From assembly GCA_900557435.1 (NCBI GenBank), contig USSH01000047.1, forward strand, positions 1 to 11,588: a stretch of 11,588 bases of DNA. Reading direction: 5' to 3'. The DNA is from an uncultured Coprococcus sp. (lineage in GTDB: Bacteria; Bacillota; Clostridia; Lachnospirales; Lachnospiraceae). Below are positions 1-5,874 of this stretch, piece after piece (positions within the stretch are counted from its first letter, which is position 1; every line of letters begins with the position of its first letter). Position numbers and translations under genes: made by a program. Below the pieces are notes generated by a model, which had not been told where the DNA came from, searched no databases, and saw only the letters and a program-made list of their open reading frames with translations.

Positions 1-56
1 TTATTTTTCCTAATTTTTATTTTTTGGGTTTTGCCCTTTTTTTATTTTTAGCCGGT

Positions 57-371
57 TTACATCTGAGTATTGCTATTTTTTCTGGCCGCCATAGACTCAT
101 CTATAGATTTAATTTCACTGCGGCTGATCTCTATACTGTCTTTCAGCACTCGTATATTATTAAAATATTGCGCCAGCTCCTGTGGCGGATTATCCTTTGC
201 CTGCTCATAAAAATACTTGCCCAATTCAACCATATTTCTTTCTATCATCTGTGTCTCATTGCTGATCTTATTATTCAGCTTTGCCTTCTGCGCCGCATCC
301 TTTGTCTCATCCACAGCATCGTTTGCGAATTTCTTTGTCTTGTTAAATACATCCTGAAAAAAATCTGACAT
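57..371 (-). CDS. Small helical hypothetical protein (104 aa)
   Basis: Encodes a 104-residue, highly charged, soluble protein with no signal peptide or membrane segment. The first 30 or so residues form an amphipathic, Lys/Asp/Ala-rich helix (MSDFFQDVFNKTKKFAND...). Residues about 35-60 and 65-95 also look helical or coiled-coil, and are separated by a short DNPPQE turn. The shape resembles small Lachnospiraceae proteins that begin MSDFF and carry a YxxxG-KYFYE-like helix, often ending in a CxxC zinc ribbon. No cysteine pair is present here. The ATG start has a strong GGAGGA ribosome binding site at 381-386, and the stop is TAA. It lies downstream of the histidine kinase on the same strand but behind a strong terminator, so it is probably its own transcript. 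The function is unknown, and the family resemblance is from memory only. Confidence 0.75.
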   Translation of the reverse strand: MSDFFQDVFNKTKKFANDAVDETKDAAQKAKLNNKISNETQMIERNMVELGKYFYEQAKDNPPQELAQYFNNIRVLKDSIEISRSEIKSIDESMAARKNSNTQM

Positions 372-400
372 ACAATATATTCCTCCATTTATTGTTATTT

Positions 401-429
401 ATTTAAAGAGTGCCATAAACCTTTTCCAA
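401..429 (-). promoter_or_regulatory. Candidate sigma-A promoter of the 104-aa protein gene
   Basis: Read on the minus strand, TTGGAA (424-429) is separated by 17 bases from TTAAAT (401-406), about 30 bases before the ATG. Each box matches consensus at four of six positions. The -35 box partly overlaps the T-run of the preceding terminator, so the kinase transcript would end where this transcript begins. The position is good but the boxes are weak. Confidence 0.4.
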
Positions 430-476
430 AAAAAGACCGGGAACTACGAATATATCATCATCCCCGATCTCTTTTT
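428..476 (-). terminator. Intrinsic terminator after the histidine kinase (potentially bidirectional)
   Basis: On the minus strand GATCGGG pairs with CCCGGTC (seven pairs, one G-U) across a loop of about 20 bases. The stem is flanked by an A-run on the 5' side and a run of seven T on the 3' side, which lengthen it. It begins about 28 bases after the kinase stop codon. Because both flanks are A/T runs it could also act on the plus strand. Confidence 0.85.
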
Positions 477-503
477 CATTTTATCTGTAAATTAAGCTCT
501 TAT

Positions 504-2249
504 CTACTCATCTATGTACTTATTGAGAGTATCTACAACATCATTGAGATTATAAGGCTTTGCAATATAATCGTCCAACTGGTTCTCCAGGATTCTCTCC
601 TTGTCCCCGAACATTGCCCTAGCTGTAACCGCGATTATAGGAAGTCTCTTCCTCTTCTCCTTACGCTCTATCTCTCTGATCTCCTGTGTGGCTGCTATAC
701 CATCCATAACTGGCATCTGTACATCAAACAGTGCCGCGTCATATATCTTTGTCTTGAAAAGTTCAACCGCCTTCTGACCATTCTCTGCTATATCGTATGA
801 GAAACCTGCCATACCGAGAAGTTTTCCGATAACCTGTTGGTTGACCGGTTCATCCTCTGCGACAAGGATTCTCGCCTTGCTGTGTGCATTGATGGAGAAT
901 ACCGCTGGTTCCTCTTTCTCCTGAAGGAACTCGTCTGCTGCATCAGCACCCTTGATAACTTTGAGTGGTATCTCAACTATGAATGTAGAACCAATGTCTT
1001 CCTTACTCTGTACAGTGATGTTACCACCCATGAGTTCTACAATCTGCTTGGTGATAACGAGTCCAAGTCCTGAACCACCGTACTTTCTTGTATCAGATGC
1101 ATCAACCTGGCTGAATCTTATGAACAGCTTGCTCATATTCGCCTCAGAGATACCGATACCTGTATCTGCAACTGCCATTCTTATCTTGATCTTATTCTCA
1201 CCATCATCCATGGAAGCGATCTTGACCCTCACACTTCCCTCAGATGTAAACTTGATCGCATTTGAAAGGAGACAGTTGAGAACCTGCTGGATTCTCTGTC
1301 CGTCACCACGAACAAGCTTTGGAATATTGCTGCCAAATGAACAATCGAGCTGCAGACCCTTGTTCGTTGCAATAGGAACCTGTGCTGCAACCGTATCCTC
1401 AATAGCTGTCCTGATGTCAAATGTCTCTTCTTTAATCTTGTACTTTCCTGCCTCAAGCTTACTTATATCAAGGATGTCATTGATAAGTCTAAGCAGTGTA
1501 TCTGCACAGTTCTTAGCTGTTATAAGGTTATCCCTATAATCTGCCTGAAGGTCTTCTGCCATAAGTGTAAGCTGGAGCATACCAAGAATTCCGTTGATAG
1601 GAGTTCTTATCTCATGGCTCATATTTGCAAGGAACTCAGCCTGAGTCTTATATGCAGCATTGGCATCAACGATTGCCTTGCTAAGTTTCTCCTCAGTCTC
1701 TTTCTGCTTTGTGACATCAATTACTACCATGTTGATGTAATCAGCCTCGGACTTATACATAACCGTGTTGAACACCTTCTGAAGCGACTCCATAGTGATC
1801 TCAACATCCATGAGGTCTCCCTCTTTTGTGCCTGAGTTATTGTATGCTGTGAACCAGGCATTTATATCCTGAAGGACCTCTATCTTGCTCTCCTTGAGGA
1901 TCTTATCCTTGTAGTCTGACACATCAAGCTTGAAGTACTCTCCAAATATCTCATTGGCATCAACTATCTCATAACTCGTTCCATTTACCGGATCGTTGAT
2001 TATCTTTGCCTGAGCAAACCCGATAGGAAGATTCATGAACAGTTTCTTGTACTTGTCACTCTTGTTAGCAGATCCTGCTACGCCTCCTCCAAAGGCAAGC
2101 ATGATCAGCACTGCTGCCACCGCTGCCAGAACACCGCAAATGATAGCTCCCACTCCAACATTTGCTATGCCAAGCACTCCGGCAAGCAACGCCAGAACTG
2201 CCACGACAATGGCAAGCGGTTTAATCCCAATTTCCTTAATTTTGTCCAT
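504..2249 (-). CDS. Hybrid sensor histidine kinase (2 TM - PAS - HisKA - HATPase_c - REC)
   Basis: A membrane-bound hybrid histidine kinase of 581 residues. It would autophosphorylate a histidine and pass the phosphate to its own receiver domain. Numbering is from the MDKIKE start. Residues about 12-31 and 32-55 are two back-to-back hydrophobic helices with almost no loop between them. Residues about 66-185 are a PAS-like domain ending in the usual DVTKQKETEEKL linker. The HisKA H-box SHEIRTP places the phosphorylated His at 212. The ATPase has an N-box at about 325-335 (LLSNAIKF), a G1 box DTGIGI at 362-367 and a G2 box GGSGLG at 391-396. The receiver (about 459-580) has the acidic pair E465/D466, phospho-acceptor D509 in FDVQMPVMDG, T542 and K564. 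The ATG at 2249 is preferred because AGAGGTG lies five bases upstream. The longer reading from 2309 adds 20 residues, has no ribosome binding site, and would begin only about 18 bases from the predicted transcription start. No Hpt domain or separate response regulator is nearby, so the downstream partner and signal are unknown. Confidence 0.93.
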   Translation of the reverse strand: MDKIKEIGIKPLAIVVAVLALLAGVLGIANVGVGAIICGVLAAVAAVLIMLAFGGGVAGSANKSDKYKKLFMNLPIGFAQAKIINDPVNGTSYEIVDANEIFGEYFKLDVSDYKDKILKESKIEVLQDINAWFTAYNNSGTKEGDLMDVEITMESLQKVFNTVMYKSEADYINMVVIDVTKQKETEEKLSKAIVDANAAYKTQAEFLANMSHEIRTPINGILGMLQLTLMAEDLQADYRDNLITAKNCADTLLRLINDILDISKLEAGKYKIKEETFDIRTAIEDTVAAQVPIATNKGLQLDCSFGSNIPKLVRGDGQRIQQVLNCLLSNAIKFTSEGSVRVKIASMDDGENKIKIRMAVADTGIGISEANMSKLFIRFSQVDASDTRKYGGSGLGLVITKQIVELMGGNITVQSKEDIGSTFIVEIPLKVIKGADAADEFLQEKEEPAVFSINAHSKARILVAEDEPVNQQVIGKLLGMAGFSYDIAENGQKAVELFKTKIYDAALFDVQMPVMDGIAATQEIREIERKEKRKRLPIIAVTARAMFGDKERILENQLDDYIAKPYNLNDVVDTLNKYIDE

Positions 2250-2333
2250 TAATGCACCTCTGTTCTTGTAAATTTTTCTATATATAGTGCTTTTATACAC
2301 ATAGAACATATCTATATGTAATCACATAGTTAC

Positions 2334-2362
2334 ATTATATTATAAATAGCAAACAAGGTCAA
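2334..2362 (-). promoter_or_regulatory. Strong sigma-A promoter of the hybrid histidine kinase
   Basis: On the minus strand TTGACC (2357-2362) and a perfect TATAAT (2334-2339) are separated by exactly 17 bases, giving eleven of twelve consensus matches. Transcription should begin near 2327, leaving a leader of about 78 bases before the ATG at 2249. The leader contains the palindrome ACATAT-CT-ATATGT at 2306-2319. A repeated AACGTT element overlaps the -35 box and is listed separately. Confidence 0.8.
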
Positions 2363-2375
2363 CGTTCACAACGTT
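2361..2375. repeat. AACGTT-N3-AACGTT repeat overlapping the kinase -35 box
   Basis: The self-complementary hexamer AACGTT occurs twice, three bases apart, so it is both a direct and an inverted repeat with a nine-base period. The copy at 2361-2366 overlaps the last two bases of the -35 hexamer, and the other (2370-2375) lies just upstream of it. That position suits an operator or activator site. On the plus strand the second copy is followed by a short T-run, so a weak terminator is another possible reading. Confidence 0.4.
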
Positions 2376-2385
2376 TTTTATGCTG

Positions 2386-2436
2386 AAAAATATACAAATT
2401 TTATTCATCATTTTGTACAATATAGACTATTTGTAT
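2386..2436 (-). terminator. Weak candidate terminator after the GtrA-YfhO gene
   Basis: On the minus strand ATACAAAT (2429-2436) and ATTTGTAT (2392-2399) form a perfect eight-base inverted repeat with a loop of about 29 bases, followed by ATTTTT. A smaller TACAAA/TTTGTA hairpin can form within it. The stem is entirely AT-rich, so it is much weaker than the terminator at 428-476. It is the only terminator-like structure between this gene and the kinase promoter. Confidence 0.3.
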
Positions 2437-2465
2437 TATGTGTCAATGTGCATATTCTCTTACTT

Positions 2466-5400
2466 TTATTCTTTCCTGCACAACTGCTCCGCGAGCTTCA
2501 TTGCCGCTTCAAGTTTTGTAGTATCATCCTCAAACACGTACTCATCTGAATCTTCAGTATTGGTATTGGCATTTTCCTCTTCAGGATCTTTCACATCGCC
2601 ATCCTCCGACTCAGAACACGCCTCTTCATTGTCAGGATCTCCCACATCCTCTGTTGCCGTATCGTCTGCTGCGGTCTCCTCTCTGCGTGATTTTTGGAGG
2701 CTGTCCTTCTTCCCCTTTATTGATTTCATGTTCATAAGAAACGCAAAAACAAGCCACCCAGCCAGAGTGATCAATATTCCCGCATGAAGTCCTCTAGGGA
2801 AATATTTGAATTCAATAGTATGCGCCCCGGCTTTAAGATCAAGTGCTATGAATGCTCCAGCAACAGTCTGTATATCCGCCTCTTTGCCATCGACATATGC
2901 CGTCCAGCCCGAATCATAAGGTATAGATGTAAACATTAGCCCATCCTCTTCCGGAGCTATTCGGCCTTTTACATATCCATCCTCGAACACAGATGTCTTG
3001 AACTGAACTTTTGACCATCTATCATATGCCGCATCAAAAGCTGCGCTGTTCATCGTTGCCAATGTCAACCTGGCTGATGTGTTATCAGGAACCCCTTCCG
3101 AGAAACAGTACTCGATCTCAACATGAGCCCCTTTTGACAAATGCCCAATGTGATATGTCTGATACTGAAGTCTCTCATAGTTCTGTTCCTGTCCGTCTAC
3201 ATATGTTCTCAGCTTTGTAATGCCATTGCAGTTGGCGATCATATAGAGATCGTTCTGGTCCTCTGTTATATCAAAACTCAGACTGAAACTTGTTATGCCA
3301 GGAGTTATATCAGACAGTGCAAAATATTCACTGTACTGATTGTCATGTGTTATCGTTATATCATTGCTCGACCCTGTGATCTCCGGATATATCTGACTGA
3401 ACGTTCCTGCCACGCCTGTAGATTTTTCTACAAAATTATTGATGCTCTCGAACATATTTCCCGCGTCACTGGTCCAGTCTTTGAGTTCCTCATTCACCAT
3501 AAATCCAAGCTTGAGAGCGCGCTCGTTCTGATATATGTCCACGTCTCCCACCGTGTCAAGATAGTTCATGTCATATGACATATACTCATCCGGTCTTCTG
3601 AACACATTTCTGATTCCAAGGACAGCACTTGACACCGGATTGGCACCATCAAAAAGGAATTCATTTGCGCCTGTATAGAAGCCCAGTCCGTGCATAGCAT
3701 TTACCAGATCACTGGACACGGTCGATCCAAACAGACTTACGCCTTGCATATTGTAATACGTGGATTCATCCACAACTTTTGTTGCAACCAGCTCTGATCT
3801 GTATGATGAATTGTCATGTTTTACCGAATCTATAGCCGACTGAAGTTCTGCTGCTCCGCCGTAATAATCCGGTATATACACCGTTCCGTTGCTCTCATAT
3901 CCCTTTGCCGCACTGAATATGACCTCAGTCAGGCACACGATAGCCATCACAAGAGACACAGCGAACCTTCCGCGCCCTTTGATCATGCTCAGTATCAGCA
4001 TCACGATAGAATAGGCGACAAAAAGAAGCCATGTGAGCATGATGACTGTCTTGTCAAAATCAATGTTCTTTTTTGCATACATAAGGAATCCAAATGCAGC
4101 AACAATGCCAGCCAACACACCTGGGAGCTGCTTACGGTCAGTCTTGGTCACAGCCTCATACCCCATTGTGAGAAGAACAAATATAAACAAAAACGAAAAT
4201 CTGTTAGGTATTCCATACTGATCATGGAATCCGTGCCAGATATAGTTTAACAGTACATTGTTAAAACTCATCATAAGAAATACAAGCAATATGATATTTT
4301 TTAATTTCTCATACCACTTTATCTTCGTATTGAATATATATATACCTATGAGAAGTATAGCAAATGTTCCACAATACAGATTCACTCCACCGTCAAAGCT
4401 CTGGCTTTTTATAGGCGTTGTCAATACAAACATCTGCTTTATCATATCCCAGATACTTCCATACCATTCCCACTTTGGATAATTTCTGGTGGCAGATGCC
4501 GTCGTGTTGATTCCAATATATGCAGGGATCAACAAAAATGCAGACATTGCCGCAGCCAAAACCGATGTCCCTGCAAATCTCAAAGTGTCCTCAGCGCCCT
4601 TATATATGTTCTTATGATTGGTAAGAATAAACTGGATCACAAGGAACACGCATATCATAAAGCATATATAATAGTTACAGAGAAGCCCATAAAACAGGCT
4701 CAACGTATAAAGCTTATAGTTGCTTCCATCCTCCATCATCTGCTCAAAGCCCTGCATGACAAGCGGCAGTATGAGTATACAATCCATCCACATAAGATTC
4801 CAAGAATATCCGATCACATAATTGCTCAAAGCATACGCTATTGCAAATGGAATTATTAACACGCTGTTCTTGTCCTTGCACTTGTACCCAAGGTAGCTAG
4901 CCATCGTAAGTCCCGACAATGCAATCTTGATACTTATCAACAGGCACATCGCTATGTACAAATGCTCCCTGTCAAATACAACTATAATAAAATTAAGAGG
5001 ACATGACATGTAGTAGGCTATTATATCGATCAGATTGCTTCCCATACCAATATCCCAGGTATAAAAAAGGCTTCCTTCGTTTTTGAGTTTATCCTGATAG
5101 TCCGAGAAAAACGGAAGATACTGATGAAGACTATCCACCATGGTAAGACTATGTCCGCCAAAAGGACCTATCTCTGCTATGATCCACAGAACCAACATAA
5201 ACACTGCCGGAACAAGGAAACAAATAACCATAATATAGTTATCCGACAGTATACTCTTCAGCGATTTTTTATTCTTTTTGAATACAAAACATTTGCTGAA
5301 TATGTAATTGATCACAAGCACAACAACCTGTACAACTATTTTGGAAACGAATTCATTATATCTGAATGAATCACAGAGCAGATTGGTTCCAACGACCTCC

Positions 5401-5690
5401 ACGATCATAGCAAAGAGACGCATTCCAACAAAGGATACAAATTCTCTGAGGATCTCTCCTATACTTTTTCTGTGTTCTGATTGAAACACATAGAATCCAT
5501 TTGCAAAATACGCAAATAAAATAGCCAGCATGATAGCTATAACGTTGGCTTCGCTCCGGCTCAGATCAGTGACAAGTCTGAGCACAAAAAATGACACCAG
5601 ATTGACCGCCGTGGTCAATCCCCCGGCTATGACATATCTGACCATCTCTTTCTCCATGAGTTTCTTTATCTTGTCCAAATACATATTCAT
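2466..5690 (-). CDS. GtrA-like / YfhO-family membrane glycosyltransferase fusion
   Basis: A polytopic membrane protein of 1074 residues from the ATG at 5690. Residues about 16-138 form a GtrA-like domain of four helices (RYVIAGGLTTAVNL at the start, NYIFSKCFVFKK at the end). GtrA/GtcA proteins are thought to flip undecaprenyl-phosphate-linked sugars. Residues about 150-990 match the YfhO family, a GT-C type glycosyltransferase: D186 in TMVDSLHQYLPFF, the YSWNLMWMDCILILP segment near 296-310, GIPNRFSF near 493-500, a large outside domain from about 595 to 965, the YDSGWTAYVDGKEA motif near 925-938, and a last helix near 968-987. In Bacillus and Listeria, separate GtcA- and YfhO-type proteins act together to decorate teichoic acids, so the fusion suggests flipping and transfer in one chain. 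The acceptor is unknown here, and no cytoplasmic sugar-loading GT2 is in the window. A cytoplasmic tail of about 85 residues is rich in Asp/Glu. The start is uncertain: GAGGG is 14 bases before this ATG, while an in-frame GTG at 5711 and an ATG at 5684 are alternatives. Confidence 0.9.
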   Translation of the reverse strand: MNMYLDKIKKLMEKEMVRYVIAGGLTTAVNLVSFFVLRLVTDLSRSEANVIAIMLAILFAYFANGFYVFQSEHRKSIGEILREFVSFVGMRLFAMIVEVVGTNLLCDSFRYNEFVSKIVVQVVVLVINYIFSKCFVFKKNKKSLKSILSDNYIMVICFLVPAVFMLVLWIIAEIGPFGGHSLTMVDSLHQYLPFFSDYQDKLKNEGSLFYTWDIGMGSNLIDIIAYYMSCPLNFIIVVFDREHLYIAMCLLISIKIALSGLTMASYLGYKCKDKNSVLIIPFAIAYALSNYVIGYSWNLMWMDCILILPLVMQGFEQMMEDGSNYKLYTLSLFYGLLCNYYICFMICVFLVIQFILTNHKNIYKGAEDTLRFAGTSVLAAAMSAFLLIPAYIGINTTASATRNYPKWEWYGSIWDMIKQMFVLTTPIKSQSFDGGVNLYCGTFAILLIGIYIFNTKIKWYEKLKNIILLVFLMMSFNNVLLNYIWHGFHDQYGIPNRFSFLFIFVLLTMGYEAVTKTDRKQLPGVLAGIVAAFGFLMYAKKNIDFDKTVIMLTWLLFVAYSIVMLILSMIKGRGRFAVSLVMAIVCLTEVIFSAAKGYESNGTVYIPDYYGGAAELQSAIDSVKHDNSSYRSELVATKVVDESTYYNMQGVSLFGSTVSSDLVNAMHGLGFYTGANEFLFDGANPVSSAVLGIRNVFRRPDEYMSYDMNYLDTVGDVDIYQNERALKLGFMVNEELKDWTSDAGNMFESINNFVEKSTGVAGTFSQIYPEITGSSNDITITHDNQYSEYFALSDITPGITSFSLSFDITEDQNDLYMIANCNGITKLRTYVDGQEQNYERLQYQTYHIGHLSKGAHVEIEYCFSEGVPDNTSARLTLATMNSAAFDAAYDRWSKVQFKTSVFEDGYVKGRIAPEEDGLMFTSIPYDSGWTAYVDGKEADIQTVAGAFIALDLKAGAHTIEFKYFPRGLHAGILITLAGWLVFAFLMNMKSIKGKKDSLQKSRREETAADDTATEDVGDPDNEEACSESEDGDVKDPEEENANTNTEDSDEYVFEDDTTKLEAAMKLAEQLCRKE

Positions 5691-5739
5691 ATCACTATAC
5701 CGTTCCCTCACACCTTATATCTCACACAATGTACGCAGC

Positions 5740-5772
5740 GTCAGGAATACCGCGTCTGATGGCATTCCTGAC
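5740..5772 (-). promoter_or_regulatory. 12-bp stem-loop between the GH9 gene and the GtrA-YfhO gene
   Basis: GTCAGGAATGCC (5761-5772 read on the minus strand) pairs with GGTATTCCTGAC (5740-5751) across a nine-base loop. It gives twelve continuous pairs, one of them G-U. Read on the plus strand that position becomes an A-C mismatch, so the structure fits best as minus-strand RNA. No T-run follows, so it is not a standard terminator. It may be a leader structure of the membrane protein mRNA or a stabilising 3' hairpin of the hisA-cellulase mRNA. Confidence 0.5.
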
Positions 5773-5784
5773 ATGCATACCCTG

Positions 5785-5790
5785 TTTATA
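5785..5790 (-). promoter_or_regulatory. Possible -10 box for the GtrA-YfhO gene
   Basis: TATAAA on the minus strand lies about 95 bases before the preferred ATG in an AT-rich stretch. No good -35 box sits at the usual distance: TTGTTA at 5805-5810 is only 14 bases away, and the hexamer at 17 bases (TATTTG) is poor. If it is used, transcription would start just before the stem-loop at 5740-5772, putting that hairpin near the 5' end of the mRNA. Confidence 0.25.
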
Positions 5791-5830
5791 CTATTCAATA
5801 GTTATAACAAATATGATGTTCTATTGATAG
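5790..5830. repeat. Two related small palindromes upstream of the GtrA-YfhO gene
   Basis: ACTATT-C-AATAGT (5790-5802) and CTAT-TG-ATAG (5821-5830) are two similar palindromes about 30 bases apart. They overlap or lie just upstream of the possible -10 box. Three helical turns of spacing would suit paired operator sites, but the region is very AT-rich and chance is a serious alternative. Confidence 0.25.
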
Positions 5831-5874
5831 TTACATGTTATTAATTTTAATATCTGTTATTTCGCAAGCTCCAC

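Noticed and set aside
1..56. T-rich stretch with GGG-TTTTG-CCC followed by a T-run, resembling a plus-strand terminator
   Set aside because: The stem is only three pairs, and no gene is visible to its left in the window. All three minus-strand frames are blocked, so I see no coding sequence here either.
952..1539. Open plus-strand frame of 195 codons inside the kinase gene
   Set aside because: It is antisense to the conserved HisKA, ATPase and receiver motifs. It has no ribosome binding site, and its composition is that of a reverse-frame shadow.
2250..2309. N-terminal extension of the histidine kinase to an upstream ATG
   Set aside because: It has no ribosome binding site. The start would lie about 18 bases from the predicted transcription start, whereas the ATG at 2249 has AGAGGTG at five bases.
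2380..2787. Open plus-strand frame with a Ser-rich translation
   Set aside because: It is the reverse of the Asp/Glu-rich tail of the GtrA-YfhO protein. Acidic codons read backwards give Ser, and no ribosome binding site is present.
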